Assembly: GCA_035293945.1 (NCBI GenBank) | Contig: DATGLV010000031.1 | Span: 96,629-160,628 of the forward strand | Reading direction: 5' to 3' | From: VAZQ01 sp035293945 | GTDB taxonomy: Bacteria > Pseudomonadota > Alphaproteobacteria > Rhizobiales > Xanthobacteraceae | DNA length: 64,000 nt | The notes under the pieces: model-generated | The model's input: only the letters and a program-made list of their open reading frames with translations | What the model was told of the DNA's origin: nothing | Databases searched by the model: none | Shown: piece after piece, positions 1 to 8,443 of the stretch | How the letters are laid out: the number at the start of each line of letters is the position of its first letter | Position numbering within the stretch: position 1 is the first letter of the stretch | Made by a program: the position numbers and the translations under genes

Positions 1-204
1 AGGCCGGCGCGGATCAAGGTCCTGCGCACGACGCGGGGGCAGGGGAGTGGCGCGCCCGGCACGCTTCTCGATGAGCGTCTCACCGTTGCGTGCCGCGAAG
101 GCGCCGTTCGCATTCTCGAGCTGCAGCGCGCCGGCCGCCAAGCGATGACGGCCGAGGACTTCCTGCGCGGCGTGTCGCTTACGCCCGGCACGCGGATCGA
201 TTAA
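1..204 (+). CDS. fmt: Methionyl-tRNA formyltransferase, C-terminal part (partial)
   Basis: Reading frame 1 is open from the window edge to a TAA at 202-204, giving 67 codons that end in TPGTRID. The text matches the C-terminal OB-fold region of Fmt, with the typical stretch VACREGAVRILELQRAG and the ending FLRGVSLTPGTRI. Fmt formylates initiator Met-tRNA in the cytoplasm. The formyl-transfer domain lies upstream of the window. The stop is one base before truA, and fmt-truA is a common alphaproteobacterial order (often with def upstream), so the two are probably cotranscribed. Confidence 0.93.
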   Translation, partial: RPARIKVLRTTRGQGSGAPGTLLDERLTVACREGAVRILELQRAGRQAMTAEDFLRGVSLTPGTRID

Positions 205-205
205 C

Positions 206-943
206 ATGCCGCGCTACAAATTGCTGATCGAATATGATGGCACGCCATTCGTCGGCTGGCAGGTTCAAGATTGCGGACTATCGGTGCAGGGGGCGTTGAC
301 CGATGCGGTTGCGGCGTTTTGCGGCGAGCGCGTCAAGGTGCAGGGTGCCGGCCGCACCGATGCGGGTGTGCATGCGCTCGGCCAGGTCGCGCATATCGAT
401 CTCACCAAGGAATGGTCGGTCGACAATGTGCGCGACGCGCTGACGGCGCACCTGAGGCCGCACCCGATCGCGGTGCTCGCGGCGGAGCGGGTCGCTGACA
501 CATTCGATGCGCGCTTCTCCGCGATGAAGCGCCACTATCTTTATCGCATCATCAACCGCCGTGCGGATCTCGCGCTCGAGCGGCGGCGCGCCTGGCGTGT
601 GCCACGCGCCCTCGACGCCGCCGCCATGGCGGCCGCCGCGCGTGAGCTCGTCGGCCGGCATGATTTCACGACCTTCCGCGACGTCGATTGCCAGGCCAGA
701 TCGCCGGTCAAGACGCTCGATCAGCTCGATGTAGCACGCGGGGGCGATGAGGTGCGGATTGTCGCCAGCGCCCGTTCCTTCCTGCATTCACAGGTGCGCT
801 CGATGGTGGGGGCGCTGGTGCTCGTGGGCGAGGGCCGTTGGACCGCGGGTGATTTGGCCCGCGCGCGTGATGCGCGCGACCGCGCCGCCTGCGCTCCAGT
901 CGCGCCCCCCGAGGGTCTCTATCTGGTCCGGGTCGACTATTGA
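206..943 (+). CDS. truA: tRNA pseudouridine(38-40) synthase
   Basis: A 245-residue protein of normal TruA length. The catalytic aspartate is Asp52 in the motif GRTDAGVHA. The N-terminus RYKLLIEYDGTPFVGWQ and the C-terminal HSQVRSMVGALVLVG stretch are family signatures. TruA isomerises uridines 38, 39 and 40 in the anticodon arm of tRNAs in the cytoplasm. The ATG at 206 follows the fmt stop directly, so translation is likely coupled to fmt. The next gene, dapE, lies on the other strand and converges on it. Confidence 0.97.
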   Translation: MPRYKLLIEYDGTPFVGWQVQDCGLSVQGALTDAVAAFCGERVKVQGAGRTDAGVHALGQVAHIDLTKEWSVDNVRDALTAHLRPHPIAVLAAERVADTFDARFSAMKRHYLYRIINRRADLALERRRAWRVPRALDAAAMAAAARELVGRHDFTTFRDVDCQARSPVKTLDQLDVARGGDEVRIVASARSFLHSQVRSMVGALVLVGEGRWTAGDLARARDARDRAACAPVAPPEGLYLVRVDY

Positions 944-968
944 GCGGCCGTGAGGGCGCCTGCGAGGC

Positions 969-2174
969 TCAACCGAAATACCGGTCGATGATCAGGCGAT
1001 AGATCGCGGTGAGCCGCTCGAGGTCGTCGAGCGCCGTGCACTCGTCGGCCTGATGCATGGTGCGGCCGACGAGGCCGAGCTCAAGCACCGGGCAATAGTT
1101 CTTGATGAAGCGGGCATCCGACGTGCCGCCGGTGGTCGAGAGCTTGGGGGCCTCGCCGGCAACCTGCCGGATGGCGCCGGTGACCAGTTCCAGAAACGGA
1201 CCCGGCGCGGTCAGGAAAACGTCGGCGTTCGACGGCTCCCAGTCGATTTGCCAGCGCGTCGAGCCCCCTCCCATTCCCTTCCCCGCTGGCGGGGGAGGGT
1301 TAGGATGGAGACTGGCCGCTTGCACGCGCGCCTCGATCGAAGCCCTGAGCGATGCCTGGGTGTGGCAATCGTTGAAGCGGATGTTGAAGCGCGCGCGCGC
1401 TTCACCAGGGATCAGGTTGACCGTCCGGTTGCCGACATCGACCGAGGTGAACTCGAGGTTGGAAGGCTCGAAATGCGCGCTGCCGGAATCGAGCGGGGCT
1501 CCCATCAGGGCGGCCATCAAGCTGGTCAGGAGGCGAATGGGATTATCTGCGAGCTGCGGATAGGCGACGTGTCCCTGCCGTCCGGTGACCACCAATGTGC
1601 CGTTGAGCGATCCGCGCCGGCCGACCTTGATCGTATCGCCGACCGCGGCGGTGCTCGAGGGTTCGCCCAGAATGCAGTGGTCAAAGCGCTCGCCCTGTTC
1701 GGCGGCCCATTGCAGAAGCTTGGCGGTGCCGTTGACCGCCACGCCTTCCTCGTCGCCGGTGATCAGGAACGAGATCGAGCCGCGTGGGTTGCCGCTCGCT
1801 GCGGCCACATGATCGAGCGCGGCGGCGAGCGCGCAAGCGATGCCGCCCTTCATGTCGACGGCGCCGCGGCCATAGAGGGCGCCATCCGCGATCTCGGCTG
1901 CAAACGGCGGATGCGACCACCGCGCCTCATCGCCGGGCGGCACCACGTCGGTATGACCGGCGAACACGAGATTGGGTGCACTCCTGCCGATCCGTGCGTA
2001 CAGATTTTCGACAGGAGCGGTGCCGGGCTCCGCGAAGGTCATGCGCGTGACCCGGAAGCCTGCGCTCCGTAGCAGATTTTCTATCAGAGCGAGCGCACCT
2101 CCCTCCGCCGGGGTGACAGAGCGGCAGCGCAAGAGATCGCGCGCAATCGAGACAGGATCGGCTTTCTGGCTCAT
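969..2174 (-). CDS. dapE: Succinyl-diaminopimelate desuccinylase
   Basis: A 401-residue M20-family zinc hydrolase of the lysine/meso-diaminopimelate pathway, which removes succinate from N-succinyl-LL-2,6-diaminopimelate. Metal ligands and catalytic residues are visible: AGHTDVVPPGD (His74, Asp76), GAVDMKGG (Asp107) and TGDEEG (Glu142-143). The family is usually near 380 residues. The excess lies at about residues 288-306, a Pro/Gly-rich stretch (NPPPPAGKGMGGG) encoded by an in-frame palindromic repeat (separate entry). The ATG at 2174 precedes MSQKADPVSIARDLLRCRSVT. dapD lies just upstream on the same strand, with a DUF805 gene between. Confidence 0.95.
   Translation of the reverse strand: MSQKADPVSIARDLLRCRSVTPAEGGALALIENLLRSAGFRVTRMTFAEPGTAPVENLYARIGRSAPNLVFAGHTDVVPPGDEARWSHPPFAAEIADGALYGRGAVDMKGGIACALAAALDHVAAASGNPRGSISFLITGDEEGVAVNGTAKLLQWAAEQGERFDHCILGEPSSTAAVGDTIKVGRRGSLNGTLVVTGRQGHVAYPQLADNPIRLLTSLMAALMGAPLDSGSAHFEPSNLEFTSVDVGNRTVNLIPGEARARFNIRFNDCHTQASLRASIEARVQAASLHPNPPPPAGKGMGGGSTRWQIDWEPSNADVFLTAPGPFLELVTGAIRQVAGEAPKLSTTGGTSDARFIKNYCPVLELGLVGRTMHQADECTALDDLERLTAIYRLIIDRYFG
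1263..1306. repeat. Palindromic repeat element inside dapE
   Basis: A GC-rich inverted repeat with arms at 1276-1286 and 1289-1299 (CCCTTCCCCGC, two-base loop, GCGGGGGAGGG; one G-T pair). It is flanked by further C-rich sequence from 1263. It translates in the dapE frame as a proline- and glycine-rich insert. It looks like the short intergenic palindromes scattered through rhizobial genomes, here sitting in a gene without breaking the frame. Confidence 0.75.
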
Positions 2175-2211
2175 GGTTGATGGTCAGGCCTGTTCGACAA
2201 GCGACGATAGC

Positions 2212-3069
2212 TCAATGCGGAGCCCACAAAGAAAGAAAGATAATCAAGAAAAGGGAGGTTCCGACCAGCGCCACGATCGCGCACCATTCGATGCTGAGCG
2301 TGAATCCCAGATTCAGGATCGTGGGGGTCATCCGTGGTTTCTGCAGATGGTTGTTCAGGTGCCTGATCGTGCGCTTCCAACTCAGCATCAGATTGACGGG
2401 GCCGACCGCGGTAAAGAATGCGAACATTAGCGCCGGAGCAAAGCTGTGCAGCATGAGGCCGGCGATCAAGCATATGAGCGCGTTCACCGCTGTGATTGTG
2501 AAGCACCAGTACTTGACGCTTCTCGGCAATTCCTCCTGAAAGCTCGACGGGCGTTGCCGGCGAAAAATGAACGGTTCGTCGGGTGTGAGGGCGCGTATCA
2601 AGCCGTCGAGCCGGCGCACTGCAGCATATTGGTGCAAGAGCCGCGGCCCGCCGTCGGCGAGCGGATCCTCTCCGAACCGGTTGGGGCCCTCGGTGCCGCG
2701 GCGAAAGCCGAGCTCGACCAATAGCACGAGAGCCAGAAAGCCGAATGGGTAGCCGATCAGCTGGAATATCGCGCTGTCGGTATCGATGCTGCCGTTCATG
2801 AGGATGAACAGGTCCAGCGCCACATTGATCGCAAAAAGTAGCGCGACCAACCAGGGCGGTAGATTGCGGTCGTTAGATCGCTTTACCGCGACTGCAAATT
2901 GCGGGTAGGTGAGCGCCAGATCCAGGAGCGTGCTCAGCGTATCGTTGCCAAGCTGCGCGGCGAGTGACTCGAGCACGACGTCGGCGAGCCCGAGAATCAC
3001 GCACGCAATCCAAAACGGCTGGCGGCTGATGCGGCCGTTGAAGCTGGTGAACAGGTAAATCCAGTCCAT
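2212..3069 (-). CDS. DUF805 family membrane protein
   Basis: A 285-residue protein starting MDWIYLFTSFNGRISRQPFW, which is the characteristic DUF805 opening (FxGRISRxxFW). Several hydrophobic segments follow, and VELGFRRGTEGPNRFGEDP is the usual end of a DUF805 unit. About 120 further residues with more membrane segments make it longer than single-domain DUF805 proteins. The ATG at 3069 is preferred to the upstream in-frame start because the domain begins exactly there. DUF805 has no established biochemical role; it is an inner-membrane protein by composition. It lies between dapD and dapE on their strand and may be cotranscribed. Confidence 0.75.
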   Translation of the reverse strand: MDWIYLFTSFNGRISRQPFWIACVILGLADVVLESLAAQLGNDTLSTLLDLALTYPQFAVAVKRSNDRNLPPWLVALLFAINVALDLFILMNGSIDTDSAIFQLIGYPFGFLALVLLVELGFRRGTEGPNRFGEDPLADGGPRLLHQYAAVRRLDGLIRALTPDEPFIFRRQRPSSFQEELPRSVKYWCFTITAVNALICLIAGLMLHSFAPALMFAFFTAVGPVNLMLSWKRTIRHLNNHLQKPRMTPTILNLGFTLSIEWCAIVALVGTSLFLIIFLSLWAPH

Positions 3070-3121
3070 CTTGCTTCTCGCGGTTCTCAATCTTGCGACC
3101 TGAGCTCGAGCCGTCCGGCGC

Positions 3122-3250
3122 TCAAGCGCTGCCTGCGTGCGGGGCGGCTGCGAAGCGGTTGCGTCCCCCGGAGCCGCGGCGAAAGCCGAGCCGGACCAAG
3201 GAGACGATCCCGAGCAGCGCAAACGGAAGCGGCAGGAGATAGTTGGCCAT
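3122..3250 (-). pseudogene. Short DUF805 C-terminal fragment
   Basis: A 42-codon frame beginning MANYLLPLPFALLGIVSLVR and continuing LGFRRGSGGRNRFAAAPHAGSA. It matches only the last transmembrane helix and the LGFRRGxxGxNRF tail of DUF805 proteins, as seen in the full gene downstream (VELGFRRGTEGPNRFG). The ATG at 3248-3250 lies 2 bases after the dapD stop, so it would be translated by coupling. It is either the remnant of a deleted DUF805 copy or a genuine single-helix peptide. Confidence 0.55.
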
Positions 3251-3252
3251 GG

Positions 3253-4098
3253 TCAGTCCCGCAGCAGCTCGTTGATGCTGGTCTTGGCTCGGGTCTTCTC
3301 ATCGACGCGCTTGACGATCACGGCGCACGAAAGGGCGGGGCCCGGGCTGCCGTCGGGCAGTGCTTTGCCGGGCAGCGCGCCTGGCACTACCACCGAATAG
3401 GCCGGCACTTCGCCCTGGAAGGCCTCGCCGGTCGCGCGGTCGACGATACGGGTCGAGGCGCCGATGAAGACCCCCATGGCGAGCACTGAGCCTTCGCGGA
3501 CGATGGCGCCTTCGGCCACTTCCGAGCGCGCCCCGATGAAGCAGTGATCCTCGATGATGACCGGTCCGGCCTGCAGGGGCTCGAGCACGCCGCCGATGCC
3601 GGCCCCGCCGGAGATGTGACAGTTGCGCCCGATCTGCGCGCACGATCCGACGGTCGCCCAGGTATCGATCATCGTTCCCTCGCCGACATGCGCGCCGAGA
3701 TTGACGAACGAAGGCATCAGCACCACACCGGGCGCGATATAGGCGGAGCGCCGCACCACCGCCCCGGGCACGGCGCGGAAACCGGCGGCGCGAAAGCGCG
3801 CCTCGTTCCAGCCGTCGAGCTTGGAGGCGACCTTGTCCCACCAGACCGCGTGGCCCGGTCCACCCGGAATGACCGCGAGATCATTGAGGCGGAACGACAG
3901 CAGCACAGCTTTCTTGAGCCATTGGTTGACGCGCCAGGCGCCGTCGGCGGATCGCTCGGCGACGCGAGCTTGACCGCTGTCGAGCAGATCAAGCGCGGCT
4001 TCCACCGCCTCGCGCACCGCCCCTTTGGTCGTTGGGCCGATCCCGTCCCGTTGCTCGAACGCCTCATCGATGATCTTGGCAAGCGCGGCATGCGACAT
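3253..4098 (-). CDS. dapD: 2,3,4,5-tetrahydropyridine-2,6-dicarboxylate N-succinyltransferase
   Basis: A 281-residue protein of normal DapD length. An alpha-helical N-terminal domain is followed from about residue 105 by a left-handed beta-helix of hexapeptide repeats (for example YIAPGVVLMPSFVNLGAHVG and EGTMIDTWATVGSCAQIGRN). DapD transfers succinyl from succinyl-CoA to tetrahydrodipicolinate in the lysine/meso-DAP pathway, the step that supplies the branch completed by DapE. dapE lies downstream on the same strand with a DUF805 gene and fragment between. The frame is intact and the ATG at 4098 fits the family N-terminus (MSHAALAKIIDEAFEQRDGI). Confidence 0.96.
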   Translation of the reverse strand: MSHAALAKIIDEAFEQRDGIGPTTKGAVREAVEAALDLLDSGQARVAERSADGAWRVNQWLKKAVLLSFRLNDLAVIPGGPGHAVWWDKVASKLDGWNEARFRAAGFRAVPGAVVRRSAYIAPGVVLMPSFVNLGAHVGEGTMIDTWATVGSCAQIGRNCHISGGAGIGGVLEPLQAGPVIIEDHCFIGARSEVAEGAIVREGSVLAMGVFIGASTRIVDRATGEAFQGEVPAYSVVVPGALPGKALPDGSPGPALSCAVIVKRVDEKTRAKTSINELLRD

Positions 4099-4320
4099 CA
4101 GGAAAGCCTCGGGATTGTGGCACTGTCGGAGGGTTGCCGCCCGCCCGATCAGAGGAACGGCAAGGTAGGGCCATTTGCGGCGAACCCGGAACCCGGCGGC
4201 GCGTTGTCGGGGGAGTGCAGCGGTCTGTCAAGGGATGCGACCCGACGATCGTTGACGGATGTCACCTTGATGCCGCATCGTTCGCGCGCAAATGTCGCTC
4301 CCGCGTGCATGCGGTCGAAG

Positions 4321-5415
4321 ATGATGGAAACCATGGGCGCTCCCGCTTCCCGACCGAGCAGGCTCGCGGTGTTTCTGGGCGGTGCTCTGGTCATCGCCGG
4401 AGCGTTCATGCTCAGTCTCGGCGGTCCGCAGTCGCGGGCACAAACCAATAACGTGGTGAAGCTCGCCTCCGCTGGGATTGCCAGCGATATCGGCTTCTTT
4501 ATTGCCGAGAAGAAGGGATATTTCAAAGCCGAGGGCCTCGATGTCCAGCTGACGACGCTCGCCAATTCGCCGCAGATGATCGGTCCGCTCGGGATGGGCC
4601 AATTGGACGTCGGCGCTGGCACCGTCGCGGCCAGTCTCTACAACGCGGTGTCACAGGGCGTCACCATCCGGGCGGTTGCCGACAAGGGTTCCATGCGGCC
4701 TGGCTATGGCTTCTCCGGACTTCTGGTACGCAAGGATCTGGTCGATTCCGGACGCTACAAGAGCTACAAGGACCTCAAGGGCATGACCATCGCGGTCGGC
4801 ACCTTCGGCAGTGCTAATTCCTCGGCCGTGAACGAAGCGCTCAAGCGCGGCGGACTCACCTGGGACGACGCCCACATGGTGGCGCTGACATTCCCGCAGC
4901 ATCTCGCCGCCTTCGCCAATAAGGCGATCGATGCCAGCATGACCAATGAGCCGACCGCGTCGGAGGCCGTGAAAGAGGGTCTTGCGGTGCGAATCGCCGG
5001 CAACGACGAGATCTATCCCGATCAGCAAACCGCGGTCGTGCTCTATGCGGAGACCTTTGCGCGCCAGCGGCCGCAGTTGGCGCTGCGCTTCATGCGCGCC
5101 TACATCAAGGCGATTCGCGAGTACAATGATGCGCTCAAGGACGGGAAGATCGCCGGGCCTAATGCCGACGAGGTGATCTCGTTGCTCACTGAAAATACCT
5201 TCATCAAGGATCCTCAAGTCAATCGCGACATCACCCCGCCGGCGATTGATCCCGACGGCAAGATGAACGTGGCCGGGCTGCGCAACGACCTCCAGTTCTT
5301 CAAGGAGCGCAAGCTGATCCAGGATCCGAAGATCACCGTCGACCGCATTGTCGACACGCTCTACGCCTCGGCGGCGGTCAAGGAGCTCGGGCCTTACCAG
5401 CGTCGCGATAATTGA
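4321..5415 (+). CDS. ABC transporter substrate-binding protein (NitT/Tau, SsuA/THI5-like)
   Basis: A 364-residue protein with an N-terminal export signal (LAVFLGGALVIAGAFMLSLG, cleavage near SRAQT) and an NMT1/SsuA-like fold: VKLASAGIASDIGFFIAEKK at the start of the mature part, KGYFKAEGLDVQ, and a later MTNEPTASEAVKEG. The family delivers nitrate, sulfonates, taurine, pyrimidine precursors or aromatic acids to ABC permeases; the ligand cannot be read from sequence. No permease or ATPase gene lies next to it, so it is an orphan or works with a distant transporter. In-frame ATGs at 4321, 4324 and 4333 are all possible; none has a clear ribosome-binding site. Confidence 0.85.
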   Translation: MMETMGAPASRPSRLAVFLGGALVIAGAFMLSLGGPQSRAQTNNVVKLASAGIASDIGFFIAEKKGYFKAEGLDVQLTTLANSPQMIGPLGMGQLDVGAGTVAASLYNAVSQGVTIRAVADKGSMRPGYGFSGLLVRKDLVDSGRYKSYKDLKGMTIAVGTFGSANSSAVNEALKRGGLTWDDAHMVALTFPQHLAAFANKAIDASMTNEPTASEAVKEGLAVRIAGNDEIYPDQQTAVVLYAETFARQRPQLALRFMRAYIKAIREYNDALKDGKIAGPNADEVISLLTENTFIKDPQVNRDITPPAIDPDGKMNVAGLRNDLQFFKERKLIQDPKITVDRIVDTLYASAAVKELGPYQRRDN

Positions 5416-5467
5416 GACTGCCACGCGGGGAAAGGGATACCGAATAAAGATGCGCGAGCAGCCCGCA

Positions 5468-6358
5468 TCAGCCGAGATATCTCGGGCTTTTGCCAGGGCC
5501 GCTACGATAGCCGACAAACTCACCGATGCAGTGGGTCGCGACGAGCGGAAGGATCAAGCAGCAATAGCCCGCGACCGCGAAGGCGGATTTGCCCCCGATA
5601 GCGAACGCGCGAGCAGTGCGGCGCAAATGCGCCAGAGCGTCAATCCAGGCCCATTGCAGGGACTGCCAGACCGACAAATTACGACCGCTGGTCCGACGGA
5701 CAGAGAAGCCGCCGGTCGCGCGACCATTATGGTAATGGACCAGGAACGTATTGCAGAACCCGTGCGACTGGACATGTCGTACCTGGAGCTCTGGATCGAT
5801 GTGGATCGCGCCGGGAACCAGCTCGAATTTCTTGATGAGCCTGTCCTCCAATTCGCCCGTTTCGATCGGACCGTCCAGTCTTTCAGCCTTAACGATGAAT
5901 TGCGCCACACAAGGATGTCGCGCCACGACCTGACCTGGCGCAAAGGTCGCAAACGTCATCCAGTAATTCATAAGATCCTCGATGCGCTCCGTCGACGCAT
6001 TAGCAACGGCGCCGCCGAGCAAGACCAGATCGGGTCTTTCGGCAAAATTTTTCAAGATACGTGTGCACCAGTCTTTGCCTTGAACGCAGTGGTCCTCCGT
6101 CAGAGCGATGATGTCGCCGGAAGCAATCCGCAGCGCCGCGGCGCGGCAATCAAACACAGAGGCTCCGGGAATTGCATGGACGCGCACGTTGTCAATGCCC
6201 GGCAAGGCGGTGTTTTTCGCGCCGCTGATGATGATCAATTCGCCCCCGACCGCGGCGACTTGAGCTATCAGCGGTTGGATGCTGCGAGCGACCGTGCTCG
6301 GTGGATTGACCGTTGAGATAACGACGCTGAGTCGGTACTTGCCTCGGGATTCGTCCAT
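5468..6358 (-). CDS. Glycosyltransferase family 2 protein
   Basis: A 296-residue protein with a GT-A-like start (LSVVISTVNPPSTVARSIQ) and LIIISGAKN, ALRIASGDIIALTEDHCV, and ELEDRLIKKFELVPGA, matching nucleotide-sugar binding and acceptor regions of GT2 enzymes. The usual DxD appears as TEDH, so the metal-binding residue assignment is uncertain. A hydrophobic stretch near the C-terminus (AVAGYCCLILPLVATHCIG) suggests membrane association. Donor and acceptor are unknown. It converges on the upstream binding-protein gene and is not obviously in an operon. Confidence 0.75.
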   Translation of the reverse strand: MDESRGKYRLSVVISTVNPPSTVARSIQPLIAQVAAVGGELIIISGAKNTALPGIDNVRVHAIPGASVFDCRAAALRIASGDIIALTEDHCVQGKDWCTRILKNFAERPDLVLLGGAVANASTERIEDLMNYWMTFATFAPGQVVARHPCVAQFIVKAERLDGPIETGELEDRLIKKFELVPGAIHIDPELQVRHVQSHGFCNTFLVHYHNGRATGGFSVRRTSGRNLSVWQSLQWAWIDALAHLRRTARAFAIGGKSAFAVAGYCCLILPLVATHCIGEFVGYRSGPGKSPRYLG

Positions 6359-6589
6359 CTAGAGTCGGTACCGCATCTAAAGCAGAGGAATGGAGCAGCG
6401 CATTTCGATTGTAGCAGGGATATCCGACGGCTCTCGCCCTCGATCTTGCGACGAATTTCTCCCTGTACCGCCCACGTCGACGGCGTCGACGGCCGGCATC
6501 ATTCTTCGCCGGCCTCTCGCAGTGCGAAATTGATGAATATTGAACATGACCGCGGGAAGCCTGAAGTCGGGGCCTTGCCGGGGGCTTCA

Positions 6590-7330
6590 TCAAGCTCGCG
6601 CGGCGAGCACGCGATCGAGGAACGCGGCAAGATTGTCGGTGACGTGATCGACATGCGGGGCATCGCGTCCTTCGAGCTCCCAGTCCTCGCGGAACACCTC
6701 GCGCGTCGCCTCCGGCACCACCAGGACGGTGATCATGCCGAGTCTGTGTGGCACCGCGAGGTTGCGTGCGAGGTCCTCGAACATCACTGCGCGCATGGGC
6801 TCGACCGCATGTGTGGCGAGGAACCGCGCATAGGTCTGCGGCGAGGGCTTGGGCTCGAGCTCGGCGGCCACGATATCGAAAACGCCATCGAAGTGACGAT
6901 CGAGGTGAAGCCGCGCCAGGACGGCTTCCGCGTGACGCCGCGTGCCGTTGGTGAGGATGAGCTTGCGGCCGGGCAGTTTCTCGATCGCGCGGCCGAGCGC
7001 AGGGTTGGGTTCGAGCGGCGAATGATCGATCTGGTGGACGAAGTCGAGGAAGTCGTCCGCCTCCATGCCGTGCTCAGTCATGAGGCCGCGCATCGAGGTG
7101 CCGTAGCGCTTGTAATAGTCCTTCTGGACCCGGAACGCCTCGTCGCGCGGGATCTTGAGGAACGCTGCGATATAGTCGCGAATGCGCTCGTCCACCTGCT
7201 GCCACAGGTTGACGTGGTGCGGATAAAGCGTGTTGTCGAGGTCGAAGACCCACGTGTCGATATGCGCGAAGTCGTCGTACTCGTGCACGGGCGAATGGGG
7301 CGGCGGCATTGCGAATGGCCGGCGGCTCAC
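6590..7330 (-). CDS. HAD-family pyrimidine 5'-nucleotidase
   Basis: A 246-residue HAD hydrolase. Motif I is WVFDLDNTLYPHHVNLW, motif II is LILTNGTRRHAEAVL, and motif III/IV is MFEDLARNLAVPHRLGM. This matches the SDT1-like pyrimidine 5'-nucleotidase group commonly found beside argB in rhizobia. It would dephosphorylate UMP/CMP-type or related nucleotides in the cytoplasm. Its start codon overlaps the end of argB by 4 bases (ATGA-type), so the two are translationally coupled. In-frame start alternatives exist a few codons downstream (MPPPHSPVHEYDD). Confidence 0.85.
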   Translation of the reverse strand: MSRRPFAMPPPHSPVHEYDDFAHIDTWVFDLDNTLYPHHVNLWQQVDERIRDYIAAFLKIPRDEAFRVQKDYYKRYGTSMRGLMTEHGMEADDFLDFVHQIDHSPLEPNPALGRAIEKLPGRKLILTNGTRRHAEAVLARLHLDRHFDGVFDIVAAELEPKPSPQTYARFLATHAVEPMRAVMFEDLARNLAVPHRLGMITVLVVPEATREVFREDWELEGRDAPHVDHVTDNLAAFLDRVLAARA

Positions 7331-8211
7331 CGTCGCATCAGCGTGCCGGCGCCGTGGTCGGTGAGCAGCTCGAGCAGGACTGCGTGGGGCACCCGCCCGT
7401 CGAGGATGACGACTCCCTCGACACCTTGCTCGAGCGCATAGAGACAGGTTTCGACCTTGGGGATCATGCCGCCCGTGATGGTGCCGTCGGCGATCAGCGC
7501 CCGCGCGTCATTTGCCGATAACTCGCGGATCAGGCTTTTCGATTTGTCGAGCACGCCCGGCACATCGGTGAGGAGCAACAGCCGCTTGGCGCCGAGCGCG
7601 CCGGCAATCGCGCCCGCAAATGTATCGGCATTGATATTATAGGTAACCCCTTCGCGCGAGGTCGCAAGCGGCGCCAAGACCGGAATGAGGTCGCGGCCCA
7701 GGATCTGGTTGAGCACCGTTACGTCGACCCGCTCCGGCTCGCCGACGAAGCCGAGATCGATGATCCTCTCGATGTGCGAATCGGGATCGATCATGCTGCG
7801 GCTGATCTTGTGCGCCAGCACCATGTTGCCGTCCTTGCCGCACAATCCGACCGCGCGGCCGCCGGCGCCGTTGATGAAGCCGACGATCTGCTTGTTGATG
7901 GAGCCGGCGAGCACCATCTCGACGATCTCGATCGTGGCCTGGTCGGTGATGCGCAAACCGGCGGCGAATTGCGACTGGATGCCCAGGCGGTTGAGCATGT
8001 CGCCGATCTGCGGCCCGCCGCCGTGCACCACCACGGGATTGATCGCGGTCTGCTCCAGAAGCACGATGTCGCGGGCAAAATTCTTGGCCATCTCCTCTTC
8101 GCCCATGGCATGCCCGCCATACTTAACCACGACGATCTCCTCGTCGTAGCGCTGCATATGCGGCAGGGCCTCGGATAGAACGTGTGCGATGTCGTGGGGT
8201 GAGACGGTCAT
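7327..8211 (-). CDS. argB: Acetylglutamate kinase
   Basis: A 294-residue amino-acid kinase. The nucleotide/phosphate-binding motif VVKYGGHAM is near the N-terminus, PVVVHGGGPQIGDMLNRLGI marks the N-acetylglutamate site, and TDVPGVLDKSKSLIREL and GGMIPKVETCLYAL are C-terminal family signatures. It phosphorylates N-acetyl-L-glutamate in arginine biosynthesis. Length and motifs are complete. It is followed with a 4-base overlap by the HAD nucleotidase. Confidence 0.97.
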   Translation of the reverse strand: MTVSPHDIAHVLSEALPHMQRYDEEIVVVKYGGHAMGEEEMAKNFARDIVLLEQTAINPVVVHGGGPQIGDMLNRLGIQSQFAAGLRITDQATIEIVEMVLAGSINKQIVGFINGAGGRAVGLCGKDGNMVLAHKISRSMIDPDSHIERIIDLGFVGEPERVDVTVLNQILGRDLIPVLAPLATSREGVTYNINADTFAGAIAGALGAKRLLLLTDVPGVLDKSKSLIRELSANDARALIADGTITGGMIPKVETCLYALEQGVEGVVILDGRVPHAVLLELLTDHGAGTLMRR

Positions 8212-8443
8212 GGAGGCGGTCGTGGCTCTCGCTCGGGTGGTGGGTGCAATGCGATAGCGAAGCGATTGCGGTCGATGTGCAGCTCGCGGCGCGGCCGATC
8301 GGCTCCGCGAGACGCAGAAGCCGAACGATAAACCGGCGACCTTTTAGCGGATTTGTTGCGCCCGGCGAAAGGGGCAGCGATACTGTGCCGTTGCTGTTCT
8401 CTGAAGTTCCTTCACCGCTCGGCGCCAGCCCGGCAGCCCCCGC

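Noticed and set aside
3544..4320. N-terminal extension of the binding-protein gene
   Set aside because: That part is antisense to dapD; family similarity and the signal peptide begin at 4321-4333.
5348..6316. Plus-strand 322-codon gene
   Set aside because: It is the antisense of the GT2 glycosyltransferase.
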